A DNA stretch of 37,640 nucleotides from an uncultured Selenomonadales bacterium (lineage in GTDB: Bacteria; Bacillota; Negativicutes; Selenomonadales; Selenomonadaceae): NCBI GenBank assembly GCA_937901445.1, contig CALDHY010000034.1, positions 1-37,640 on the forward strand, written 5' to 3'. Made by a program: the position numbers and the translations under genes. This document shows, one piece after another, positions 21,056-29,395 of this stretch. A model generated the notes under the pieces. The model did not search any database and had not been told where the DNA came from. It was given only the letters and a program-made list of their open reading frames with translations. Numbering within the stretch: position 1 is the stretch's first letter; every line of letters begins with the position of its first letter.

Positions 21056-23292
21056 CCTAAACAAAGTCCGCCGTCGTTTGGCGGGATTAATTTATGGCGC
21101 AAAACTTTTAAGCCGCGCAATTTTAATTTTTCAAGCGTCAAGGAAGTTAAAAGCGAATTTTGGAAACAGCCGCCGCTCAGTGCGACGGTTTTTATTTTTG
21201 TCTGTAAGGAAATAATTTCGCAAGCCTGCGCGAGCAATTCGGCAAGTTGAACGTGAAAAAATTTCGCCAAATCTGCAACGTTGCCGCCGTTCAATCTGCG
21301 CGACAGAATTTCTGTAAAAAGTTTATCAGTCGGTAAAATTAAATTTTTGTCAACTTCAAAATTACCGCTAAGATTTTCTGTTGAAGTTTCAGCCATGCAT
21401 TGAAGTTTCATAGCCGATTCCCCTTCGTAACTTGAAATTTTGCAAATTCCCAAAACTGCGCTAACCGCGTCAAAGAGCCGCCCGCAACTTGTAGATTCCA
21501 CGCAATTTAAATTTTTTTCCATCATTAAAATTTGTGTGGCAAGATTTTTTTCTTCAGTCAAATTTAAAGTTTTTGCAAGCGAAAACTCTTTCAGCATTGC
21601 AACCGCCGAACGCCAACTTTCTCGCGCAGATTTATCGCCGCCCGCCTGTACAAACTTTGCAATGTGTCCGACGCGCCTGTAATTTTTTGTATCGCAAATA
21701 AAAATTTCGCCGCCCCAAATCGTGCCGTCATCGCCGTAACCTGTGCCGTCAAACGCCACGCCTATTACCTCGCCGCCAAAATTATTTTCAGCAATACAAC
21801 TCAAAACGTGCGCCCAATGGTGCTGAATTTTTATCAATGGAACATTCAAATTTTCTGCAATTTCGGCGGCAATTTTTGAAGTTTGATAGCGCGGGTGTAA
21901 ATCACAAGCCACAACTTTTGGCGCAATTTCCAGTAAATCCATCATTCGGCTAATCGAACTTTTCAAAATTTCAACCGTGCGTAAATCGCCGACGTCTCCA
22001 ATATAGGGCGAAGGATACAGCAAATTATTTTTCGCAAGGCAGAAAGTATTTTTAAGTTCGCCGCCTATCGCTAAGGTAGGGGTTAGGGGATAAGGACTAA
22101 GGGCTAGGGGATTTTCATAAAAAATTGGCAACGGCGCGTAGCCGCGACTCCTGCGAATCATTGAGGGCGTATCTTCAATAAAATCCATAACCGAATCATC
22201 GGCGCGCAGTAAAATTTTTCTGTCATTTGAAATAATCACGTCACATTCTAAATTTTTCAGCGCGTCTTCATCATCGATTGTAATTGGAACGCCGGAAGGG
22301 TTGCCGCTCGTCATTACCAGCGCGGCAGGGAAATTTTTTATTTCGTCAGGGAAATTGAAAATCAGCAAATGCAACGGCGTATAGGGCAACATTGCGCCAA
22401 TTTTATTAATTGCCGGAGCAACATTTTCGGCGATTGTACAGTTAAATTTTTTTTGTAGCAGGATAATTGGTTTTTGCGGGCTGTCAAGAAAACTTTTTTG
22501 ATTGTCAGTCAAGATACATTCTGCTTTAACGGCGGCAATATCTTTGAACATTACGGCGAAAGGTTTTGACGGGCGAATTTTACTTTCACGTAATTTTTGA
22601 ACTGCGGCAAAATTTTTAGCATCGCAAGCAAGGTGAAAACCGCCAATACCTTTAATTGCCGCAATTCCGCCCGCTGCCAAAATTTTTCGTACTTTTTTAA
22701 TTGCGGCGTGATTCTTTTCATGTGAATTTAAAATATAAACCGTTGGACCGCAATTATTACAGCAAACAGGCTGGGCGTCAAATCTGCGCGAGGCAGGGTT
22801 AAAATATTCGGCGGTGCAACTTTCGCACATTGGAAAATCTTTCATTGAAGTTCTTTCCCTGTCATAGGGCATATTTTCCAGAATTGTAAGGCGCGGACCG
22901 CAAGCCGTGCAATTTATGAAAGGGTGCAAGTACCGGCGGTTATTTTTATCAAACAATTCCCTCGCGCAGTTTTCACAAATTGCAATATCCGGCGAAACAA
23001 AAATATCGCCCGCCTCGCGTTCACTTTCGATAATTTTAAAATCAGTAAAACTTTTGGCGGCGGCAAGTTCTGTAACGTCGATTTTTAAAATTGCACTGCG
23101 CGGCGGAGCTTTTTCAGTTATCGCCCGCACAAATTTTTCAAGATTTTCAGCCGTGCCTTGTGCAAAAATTTCAACGTACGAGCCCTTGTTTGCCACGCTG
23201 CCAAAAATAAAAAAAGCGTCGGCAATTCGACTGATAAACGGTCGAAATCCTACGCCTTGCACAATCCCAAAAACTTTTATATTAAAAAGCAT
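21010..23292 (-). CDS. hypF: HypF, carbamoyltransferase for [NiFe]-hydrogenase maturation
   Basis: A 760-residue protein that uses carbamoyl phosphate to make the thiocarboxamide on HypE, the source of the CN ligands of [NiFe] hydrogenase. Domains in order: acylphosphatase-like (GIVQGVGFRPF, residues 9-19), two Cys4 zinc fingers (CENC...CTAC, CESC...CCNNC, about 105-185), a YrdC-like domain (about 200-390), and the Kae1-like C-terminal domain with HHWAH (about 490) and VAFDGTGYGDDGT. An extra ENPLALSPYPLTPT stretch sits between the YrdC and Kae1-like parts; it is encoded by a degenerate 7-bp tandem repeat. It is last in the seven-gene minus-strand operon, 15 bases after the GT2 gene. No other hyp gene is in the window. 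Its 3' end overlaps the MsrA-like gene by 46 bases. Confidence 0.95.
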   Translation of the reverse strand: MLFNIKVFGIVQGVGFRPFISRIADAFFIFGSVANKGSYVEIFAQGTAENLEKFVRAITEKAPPRSAILKIDVTELAAAKSFTDFKIIESEREAGDIFVSPDIAICENCARELFDKNNRRYLHPFINCTACGPRLTILENMPYDRERTSMKDFPMCESCTAEYFNPASRRFDAQPVCCNNCGPTVYILNSHEKNHAAIKKVRKILAAGGIAAIKGIGGFHLACDAKNFAAVQKLRESKIRPSKPFAVMFKDIAAVKAECILTDNQKSFLDSPQKPIILLQKKFNCTIAENVAPAINKIGAMLPYTPLHLLIFNFPDEIKNFPAALVMTSGNPSGVPITIDDEDALKNLECDVIISNDRKILLRADDSVMDFIEDTPSMIRRSRGYAPLPIFYENPLALSPYPLTPTLAIGGELKNTFCLAKNNLLYPSPYIGDVGDLRTVEILKSSISRMMDLLEIAPKVVACDLHPRYQTSKIAAEIAENLNVPLIKIQHHWAHVLSCIAENNFGGEVIGVAFDGTGYGDDGTIWGGEIFICDTKNYRRVGHIAKFVQAGGDKSARESWRSAVAMLKEFSLAKTLNLTEEKNLATQILMMEKNLNCVESTSCGRLFDAVSAVLGICKISSYEGESAMKLQCMAETSTENLSGNFEVDKNLILPTDKLFTEILSRRLNGGNVADLAKFFHVQLAELLAQACEIISLQTKIKTVALSGGCFQNSLLTSLTLEKLKLRGLKVLRHKLIPPNDGGLCLGQALAAKFVNLPKLT
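22077..22111. repeat. Degenerate heptanucleotide tandem repeat inside hypF
   Basis: Five 7-base units in register on the plus strand: TAGGGGT, TAGGGGA, TAAGGAC, TAAGGGC, TAGGGGA. Gain or loss of one unit would shift the hypF frame. The G runs (GGGG, GGGG, GGG, GGGG) could also form a loose quadruplex. Confidence 0.75.
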
Positions 23293-23306
23293 CTACATTT
23301 TCCCCG

Positions 23307-24383
23307 TTAATTATTGAATGATTTATAAGATTGACGCAACTCATCCAATTCTTGTTGAGTGCGAATTAAATTTTTAATCATCATTAAATTGTTCGTTATA
23401 AGGTAAGCAACCAATAAATCATCTTTGCCTAAATAATCGGCAAATTCTTCTTTAATAATTTCATAAATAATATCTGCAGGCAAATCCGCACAAGCCATCA
23501 ATGTGTTTTGTAAATCAATGAACGCGCCCCTATTAAGAATTGCATATCGACAATTGGAATGTTGACGGAAAAATTCTAATTTATTCATAAACGAATCTAA
23601 ATTTTTTAAAGCTTTTATGTCTCTTTCCAGCCAACGTCTGACAAATTGATTGACGTTTTTTTTCATACTCGACAAAGATTCTGTTCTCATGCGTCTTATA
23701 TAGCAAATATTCGGAACACGAACAAATTTTTTAGCCAAGAATAAAACTTCACATGCCCAATAACCATCATTTTGATGATTTACGATTGGAAATTTTATAT
23801 CATTATTTATTAAAAAATCTCTAGATAAAAGCCGAAGCCAAGGAGTCATCCAAAAACGATTTTGAAAATATTCAATGAATCTTATTGATAAATCATCGCT
23901 AAGGATTGTGGGCTCTTTGACAAATTCACCGGATTGAATTCTGGTTTCAGCTACGTGAATATTTCTTTTAAAGTCTTCGCCAATTCCTTCAGACATAAAA
24001 TATCTTTCGCAATAAATAACATCAGCTTGAAATTTTTCTGCAAGCGTGTACATTTCCTCAAGGGCAGTTGGAGTTAAAACGTCATCGCTGTCCATAAAGA
24101 AAATATATTTGCCGCGTGAAATTTCTAAGCCTTGATTGCGAGGGACACTGGGACCGCCGGTATTTTTCTCTATGTTAATCAGATTGAATCTGTCATTGTC
24201 CTCAACCAATTTAATGTAATTTTCAACAATTACCGCGCTGCCGTCTGTAGAGCCGTTATTCACAATAATTGCTTCAAAATTTTTTAAAGTCTGTGAACTT
24301 AAACTTTCTAAAAGTTCGCCGATATATTTTTCAACGTTGTACATTGGAATAATCACTGAAACCGCAGGTAAGTTATTTTCCAT
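23307..24383 (-). CDS. Family 2 glycosyltransferase
   Basis: A 358-residue GT-A fold enzyme starting PAVSVIIPMYNVEKYIGELL, with the nucleotide-binding VNNGSTDGS and the metal-binding D-S-D-D in YIFFMDSDDVLT (about residue 96), and a GPSVPRNQGLEISRG segment between them. Transfers a sugar from an activated nucleotide donor onto an unknown acceptor, most likely a surface glycan or lipooligosaccharide. No membrane helix, so it acts at the cytoplasmic face. It is a paralogue of the next gene upstream in the operon (same opening and the same RGKYI-FMDSDDV core), 34 bases away. The C-terminal 150 residues are less conserved and probably set acceptor choice. SD GAAAGGGG precedes the ATG. Confidence 0.9.
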   Translation of the reverse strand: MENNLPAVSVIIPMYNVEKYIGELLESLSSQTLKNFEAIIVNNGSTDGSAVIVENYIKLVEDNDRFNLINIEKNTGGPSVPRNQGLEISRGKYIFFMDSDDVLTPTALEEMYTLAEKFQADVIYCERYFMSEGIGEDFKRNIHVAETRIQSGEFVKEPTILSDDLSIRFIEYFQNRFWMTPWLRLLSRDFLINNDIKFPIVNHQNDGYWACEVLFLAKKFVRVPNICYIRRMRTESLSSMKKNVNQFVRRWLERDIKALKNLDSFMNKLEFFRQHSNCRYAILNRGAFIDLQNTLMACADLPADIIYEIIKEEFADYLGKDDLLVAYLITNNLMMIKNLIRTQQELDELRQSYKSFNN

Positions 24384-24417
24384 AAAAAAGCCCCTTTCTA
24401 CAATTAAACTGAATGAT

Positions 24418-25434
24418 TTATTTTTTACCGGTTGAAATTTTAGCCGCCTTAATCCAACTGCTGATAAGACAAGAAATTAAAACGTCACAATCGCCGGTAT
24501 CCTTTGCAAGCACTTCTTTTAATTTTTCGTAAAACTGGAATTGCGGAACGTTGCCGTAAACTCTAGTAAGCCAACCGACATTTTGCATAACAATATGAGT
24601 AATGACGGCTTGCCGGTACGCAGGATTTTTTTGAAAAAATTCAAGCCCGCCCATAAATTCATCAACGTGTTTCAAGCCGTTAATAATTCTGTCAACCTTG
24701 TTAAAAATTCCGCCGAAATCAAAATTGGTATTCAACGCCCTTGTACTTAGCGAATTTTCATAACGGCGCACAATATAAAAAGCGTGCGGCAACACTATAA
24801 TATTTTTCGCAAGGCAAATAATTTCAAACGTCCAAAGGCTGTCTTCTTGCATAATCGGCAGAAATTTTATTTCGTTTTCAACCAAAAAATCACGCCGCAA
24901 AAATTTTAGTCCCGGCGATACTTCAAAAACATTTTCACTCCACGTTTTAACTCTTAACGCCAAATCTTCAGTAACCATTTTGGTAGTTGTATCTTTTACA
25001 TCGCCTATAAGTACGGCTTGTTTCAAGAAATTCTTTCCAACGCCGGTTGACATAAAATATTTTTGCCCCAAAACGGCGTCACAGTGATATTTTTCAGCCG
25101 TTTGATAAAAAAGTTCAAGCGTCCCCGTTGAAATAACGTCGTCGCTGTCCATAAAATAAATATATTTGCCGCGTGAAAATTCTAAGCCTTTGTTGCGCGG
25201 AATTCCGGCACAGCCTCTGTTGGTTTTCGTATGAATCAGCTTTAAACGCCCGCCGAATTTCGGTATAAAACTTTCAACAACTTTTGCGCTGTTATCCGTG
25301 CTGCAATCGTTGACAACTATAATTTCAAAATCTTTTAAAGTTTGCCCAAAAATGCTGTTCAAAGTTTCAGAAATATATTTTTCAACGTTGTACATTGGAA
25401 TAATCACTGATACGGCGGGCAATTTATTTTCCAT
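24418..25434 (-). CDS. Family 2 glycosyltransferase (paralogue of the next gene)
   Basis: A 338-residue enzyme from the ATG at 25434, which has TTGGAGA eight bases upstream; a TTG six codons earlier is possible but would overlap the preceding gene. GT-A landmarks: VSVIIPMYNVEKYISETLNS, VVNDCSTDNSAK, a CAGIPRNKGLEFSRG segment and the D-S-D-D metal site in YIYFMDSDDVIS. The first 120 residues are highly similar to the downstream GT2 gene, so the pair arose by duplication and diverged in the acceptor half. The pair lies inside an operon that otherwise holds trmD, an Hsp70-like gene and hypF, which points to a loose housekeeping/surface mix rather than a dedicated glycan cluster. Acceptor unknown. 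Confidence 0.9.
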   Translation of the reverse strand: MENKLPAVSVIIPMYNVEKYISETLNSIFGQTLKDFEIIVVNDCSTDNSAKVVESFIPKFGGRLKLIHTKTNRGCAGIPRNKGLEFSRGKYIYFMDSDDVISTGTLELFYQTAEKYHCDAVLGQKYFMSTGVGKNFLKQAVLIGDVKDTTTKMVTEDLALRVKTWSENVFEVSPGLKFLRRDFLVENEIKFLPIMQEDSLWTFEIICLAKNIIVLPHAFYIVRRYENSLSTRALNTNFDFGGIFNKVDRIINGLKHVDEFMGGLEFFQKNPAYRQAVITHIVMQNVGWLTRVYGNVPQFQFYEKLKEVLAKDTGDCDVLISCLISSWIKAAKISTGKK

Positions 25435-25448
25435 AAAAATATCTCCAA

Positions 25449-26033
25449 TCAAGTTTTAAAAAATTTACGATAGTAACAGCAAATTTGAGGAAAAGTTAAA
25501 TAGGCGATAAGTTCGTTAATTTCTTCCAAAACTTCGCCGCACTCTTTGCCTATAAAATAACCGCGCTCCCCAATTTGTGACAAAATGATTGCACTAACCA
25601 TAACGATTAACGCCGCAACCGGTTTTTCTGAAGTCAACATTTTTTTCAGCGGGATGAATTTTAAAAGTATCACCAGCAACGCCAAAATGTAAATCGTCAA
25701 AAAAATATAAATTTGCAGGCGGTACGGAAACTCTGACATCATTATAAAAATTGGTTCGCCTGACGGTAATTCGCCTGTTTGAAAGAAAACGCGCCCGTAG
25801 CTTAACTCCCGAATTGCAAAAAGCAAAAGTAAAGCAGCGCAAAATCTGTGAAACCACTTTGCATTTGAATTTTTAGCGGATAAACTCCATTTGAAATTTA
25901 ACAACGCCGAAAATACCAGTACCGCCACTTGTAAATTTTCTATCAAATTGTTTTCAAATGCAAATCTTGGTGGAATTACAAAAGACAGCGGCACGCTCAA
26001 CGCTATCAGCATCAAATTAATTTTCAGATACAT
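25449..26033 (-). CDS. Hypothetical multi-pass membrane protein
   Basis: A 194-residue protein with five or six hydrophobic segments, e.g. LMLIALSVPLSFVI near the start, AALLLLFAIREL, IYIFLTIYILALLVILL and AALIVMVSAIILS. A conserved-looking acidic stretch, KECGEVLEEINELIAYL, sits just before the C-terminal CCYYRKF. No family recognised. It lies between the DUF2939-like gene (3-base gap) and the first GT2 gene (14-base gap), so it is surely co-transcribed. The acidic helix near the end could be functional, but I cannot assign a role. Confidence 0.7.
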   Translation of the reverse strand: MYLKINLMLIALSVPLSFVIPPRFAFENNLIENLQVAVLVFSALLNFKWSLSAKNSNAKWFHRFCAALLLLFAIRELSYGRVFFQTGELPSGEPIFIMMSEFPYRLQIYIFLTIYILALLVILLKFIPLKKMLTSEKPVAALIVMVSAIILSQIGERGYFIGKECGEVLEEINELIAYLTFPQICCYYRKFFKT

Positions 26034-26036
26034 TTT

Positions 26037-27056
26037 TTATTCCGGCAGCCTTTCGTACTCTTTTAAAATTGTGCCGTCAAGATAATCAATTTCTGTAACT
26101 TCGATATGTAGCGCAGATTTTCGCAAACCGCGTTTCATAACGTCAGAATCTTGCTTAACGAACGGGTTTAAAATTTTGTTAATTTCAAAAGTTTGTACGC
26201 CGTTTTCTGCATTTGTAATTTCGAGTTCAAAGGGCGTAATTCCTGCCTTGCCGTCGCGTCCGTCGATTATGACGCGCCCAATAATTTTTTCTACCGGCTT
26301 ATCCGAAAAAAAATCTGCGTCAAGTGAAATTTTTAAATTTTGTGAAAAGCCGTATTCGTCGCCGTCCGTAATTTCTGCGTCAAAATTTTTAACTATAAAA
26401 GTTTCAGCAATTTTATCTTGAATTGGCGCGTTTAAACTTTCAAGCCGAATTTTCAGCGCGCGTATAACGCCGAGATAATAGCCTTCAAAGCCTTTAGCCT
26501 CAACAATTCGCCATTCGTTGTCGTTGAGTCTTTGCATTGTAATTTCAACTGCAAAATCAAAATTCATTGCGCCGTTGTGAAAATTAACCGTCGAATAAGC
26601 CACGCCGTCACGAACAACCGCGTTTGAATAATTGTTAATAGTGCAAGTATCGACGCCGGAATTTTTCAGCCACTCCTGCATTTCTGTTGAATCAGCCGAA
26701 AAATTTACTTTGCCCGTTGAAATATAATCTTTGAGAAAAATTTTACCCGCATTAATAAAATCCTCGCGCAGGTTTTCATACTCGTTGGAAAGTTCAAGCG
26801 TCGAATAAGTCATTGAGTTTAAGCCGTCATTAATTTTTGCCGTGATAATTTCTTCAGCCGCAATTTCGATAATTTTTTCTGTATCAACGAGCCGATAAAA
26901 AGTTTCTGTATCGTGATTTTCGGCGGCGTCACGAATTAATTTTATTGAATACGTCGGCAAAGTTTGAACTTTCTGCATTGCCTGCCAACTGCAAACGCCC
27001 ATTGCCACGAACGCAACCAAAACAAGCGGCACTGCTATTATCAGAAATTTTTTCAT
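26037..27056 (-). CDS. Membrane-anchored DUF2939-like hypothetical protein
   Basis: A 339-residue protein with an N-terminal signal/anchor (FLIIAVPLVLVAFVAMGVC) and a large outside domain. The segment IKLIRDAAENHDTETFYRLVDTEKI resembles the start of DUF2939-type proteins (a helix listing 'residues depending on a count', then V-D). The second half is beta-rich, with a lipid- or ligand-carrier-like alternating pattern. The start codon directly follows the trmD stop, so translation is likely coupled. Possible orthologues are found in many bacteria as unknown envelope proteins; the family call is tentative and rests on a short stretch. Confidence 0.6.
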   Translation of the reverse strand: MKKFLIIAVPLVLVAFVAMGVCSWQAMQKVQTLPTYSIKLIRDAAENHDTETFYRLVDTEKIIEIAAEEIITAKINDGLNSMTYSTLELSNEYENLREDFINAGKIFLKDYISTGKVNFSADSTEMQEWLKNSGVDTCTINNYSNAVVRDGVAYSTVNFHNGAMNFDFAVEITMQRLNDNEWRIVEAKGFEGYYLGVIRALKIRLESLNAPIQDKIAETFIVKNFDAEITDGDEYGFSQNLKISLDADFFSDKPVEKIIGRVIIDGRDGKAGITPFELEITNAENGVQTFEINKILNPFVKQDSDVMKRGLRKSALHIEVTEIDYLDGTILKEYERLPE

Positions 27057-27749
27057 TTAATCTCTCCCAAAAATTAAATCAGGGCGGCGTTGCATTGTAT
27101 TTTCAAAAGCCTTCATTTGCCGCCACTTTGAAATTTCGGCGTGGTTGCCGGAAAGTAAAACTTCAGGTACTTCCATACCTTCAAAATTGCGCGGGCGCGT
27201 GTATTGCGGATAACTTAACATTCCGTCAAAAAATGAATCAGTTTCAGCCGAATCTGCCGCGCCCAAAACGTCCGGCAACATTCTTGCAACCGCGTCAACT
27301 ATCGCCATTGCCGGTATTTCGCCGCCCGTCAAAACATAATCGCCGATTGAAATTAATTCGTCCGCCAAACTATAAATTCGCGTGTCAAAGCCTTCATAGT
27401 GTCCGCAAATTATTATCAGCCAATCGACGCTTGCCAATTCCTTTGCTTTTTCTTGATTGAAAGTTTTACCGGCGGGATCCGTGATGATAATTCTGCGCGA
27501 CGGCGAATTGGAATTTTGCAAAACTGAACGCACGGCGCGAAACATTGGCTCCGGCTTTAAAACCATACCGCTGCCGCCGCCAAATGGCGAATCGTCAACT
27601 TGTTTATGTTTGCCAAGGGCAAATTCTCTAAGTTGCGTCAAGCGAATTTCCAAAATTTTATTGTCAACGGCGCGCTTAATTATGCTGTCGCCGAATACAC
27701 CTTTAAACATTTCAGGAAAAAGCGTGATTATGTCAATTTCTTTTGTCAT
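27057..27749 (-). CDS. trmD: tRNA (guanine-37 N1)-methyltransferase
   Basis: A 230-residue SPOUT-class enzyme that methylates G37 beside the anticodon, preventing +1 frameshifts. Motifs: start MTKEIDIITLFPEMF, then DDSPFGGGSGMVLKPEP, IICGHYEGFDTRI, the trefoil-knot SIGDYVLTGGEIPAMAIVDA, and the closing YTRPRNFEGMEVPEVLLSGNH with the catalytic-loop character. Start set at ATG 27749 (SD TGAGGA); an in-frame ATG 24 codons earlier would extend it, but those residues do not belong to the family. It overlaps the end of the Hsp70-like gene by 17 bases. trmD usually sits with rimM, rpsP and rplS, so its place between an Hsp70-like gene and envelope genes is unusual. Confidence 0.95.
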   Translation of the reverse strand: MTKEIDIITLFPEMFKGVFGDSIIKRAVDNKILEIRLTQLREFALGKHKQVDDSPFGGGSGMVLKPEPMFRAVRSVLQNSNSPSRRIIITDPAGKTFNQEKAKELASVDWLIIICGHYEGFDTRIYSLADELISIGDYVLTGGEIPAMAIVDAVARMLPDVLGAADSAETDSFFDGMLSYPQYTRPRNFEGMEVPEVLLSGNHAEISKWRQMKAFENTMQRRPDLIFGRD

Positions 27750-29250
27750 AAAATTTTTCCTCAAGTCGCGCAGGTTTTTCAATAATTTGGCGTTCAAAGT
27801 GATTGGCGCGTTGTTTGTCAATCGCCGTAACCCTTAAACTTTGATCTTCAGTGTATTCAAATTTCACGTCAACAAAAGTTTTACCTTTCGGCGCGGGCGG
27901 CAGATTTTTTAAACTCAAAGTACCTCTGAATCTGTGAAATTTCAAGTCAGATTCTTTTTCGTTGCCGGCTTCGTAAATATTAACGTCAATTCTAGTTTGA
28001 TTGTTAAAAGCCGTTTCATATTCCCGCGTAACTTCGCAAGGGTAGGGCGTACCCTTTGCAAGCAGCCGGTCGAAAACCATTTTTCGTTCAAAGTTCATAA
28101 TCGCCACGCCCAATGAATGCGGCAAGACACTTTCAAGCTTTAAATTTTCTTCAGCGTTTTTCATTTCGGCAACACGCGCCGCGCCGCTTGCTGTAAGCCT
28201 TAAATCTTCAGAAAGTTTTTCAGGAACTTTGCCGAGTGCGCCGGAAATTTTTTGGCGAATGTAGGGAATTTGGCAAGTACCGCCCGCCAAAATTAAACTT
28301 CCAATTTCTTCAAGCCGCAAATTATTTTCAAGTATAAAATTTTCCAGCCTGTCAAAAATTTTTTCGTACAAGGGGCGGCACATTTCATCAAATTCTGCGC
28401 GCGAAATTGTAAAGTGCAAAGAGTAACTTTTGCCGTCAAATTTTACCAAGTCATTTAAAGTTATTTCGCAGCGTTCGGAGCTGCTCAAATTTTCCTTGAT
28501 TCGGCGCGCCTCAATCATCAAGCGATTTAAAAGTTTGTTGTATTCACTTTCGGCAATCATCGCTGTAAAAGAATTTGACAGATTTATTTTAACTTCGTCT
28601 TCAATCTGGTAAATCAGCCGCTGAAAAATAATCCTGTCGAAGTCATCGCCGCCAAAATTATCTTCACCGTCAATCGCAAGGGCGCGGTAAGTTTGCCCGT
28701 CCTTTTCCAAAATTGAAATATCGAAAGTACCGCCGCCAATATCGATTATCAAAATTTTGTTGTCAATAATTTTATCATGGAAAATTTCAATAGCCGCCGC
28801 CGTTGAATCTTCCAAAATCCACAAAATTTCAAAGTCGGCAATTTCGCCCGCCTTGCGAATTTCGGAGCGTTGATTATCGTTGAAAATCGCAGGAACCGTA
28901 ATAACCGCGCCAATTTCAACGTTTTCTTCAAGGTTATTCCACTCGATAAACTGCCGCCGAATTTCTTTTAAAATTTCAACCGCAGAATCTGTTGAATTGT
29001 AAATGTAGCCGTTGCAATTCCAAGTTTTGTCAATTTCAAGGTTGCCGATATATTTTTTCGCAGAACCAATCATATTTTCCGGCTGAACCGCGCCTTTGTT
29101 TTGTGCGGCAAGTCCAACGCTGACTTCGCCCGCCTCGTCAACAAAAATTACACTCGGCAGCGTCGTTAAAAACTTTCTTTCGCCGTCAACAAAATAACTT
29201 GTCCGCGTGTTTGTTGTGCCAAAATCTATTCCAATGCAATATTCGTACAT
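27733..29250 (-). CDS. Short Hsp70-family (DnaK-like) protein without lid domain
   Basis: A 505-residue protein with the actin/Hsp70 ATPase fold: phosphate 1 GIDFGTTNTRTS (residues 7-18), phosphate 2 IDIGGGTFDIS (about 173-183), and the adenosine motif ILAGGTCQIPYI (about 319-330). A reduced substrate-binding beta domain follows (LPHSLGVAIM, then NIYEAGNE and LPPAPKGK), and the protein ends without the alpha-helical lid or the C-terminal EEVD-type tail of DnaK. This short form resembles HscC/YegD-like side members rather than the main chaperone, so its client is unknown. It starts at ATG 29250 with GGAGG upstream and is first gene of the seven-gene operon from the TTGCAG-N17-TAAAAT promoter. 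Confidence 0.88.
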   Translation of the reverse strand: MYEYCIGIDFGTTNTRTSYFVDGERKFLTTLPSVIFVDEAGEVSVGLAAQNKGAVQPENMIGSAKKYIGNLEIDKTWNCNGYIYNSTDSAVEILKEIRRQFIEWNNLEENVEIGAVITVPAIFNDNQRSEIRKAGEIADFEILWILEDSTAAAIEIFHDKIIDNKILIIDIGGGTFDISILEKDGQTYRALAIDGEDNFGGDDFDRIIFQRLIYQIEDEVKINLSNSFTAMIAESEYNKLLNRLMIEARRIKENLSSSERCEITLNDLVKFDGKSYSLHFTISRAEFDEMCRPLYEKIFDRLENFILENNLRLEEIGSLILAGGTCQIPYIRQKISGALGKVPEKLSEDLRLTASGAARVAEMKNAEENLKLESVLPHSLGVAIMNFERKMVFDRLLAKGTPYPCEVTREYETAFNNQTRIDVNIYEAGNEKESDLKFHRFRGTLSLKNLPPAPKGKTFVDVKFEYTEDQSLRVTAIDKQRANHFERQIIEKPARLEEKFYDKRN

Positions 29251-29277
29251 AATTTTTCCTCCATTTTAATAAGCGAA

Positions 29278-29306
29278 ATTTTAGCATTTAACGCCCGCGC
29301 CTGCAA
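29278..29306 (-). promoter_or_regulatory. Promoter of the Hsp70-like-trmD-GT2-hypF operon
   Basis: Minus strand TTGCAG (29306-29301), 17-base spacer, TAAAAT (29283-29278), about 28 bases before the start codon. No CIRCE-type inverted repeat is seen. Confidence 0.65.
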
Positions 29307-29395
29307 CACTTTTAATCCTGCAGGAAAATATTTCGTCGCGCAGAATAAAATTTTATCAGATTGTTGATTTTTGTCTCTGGAAAGGAGAATTTATC

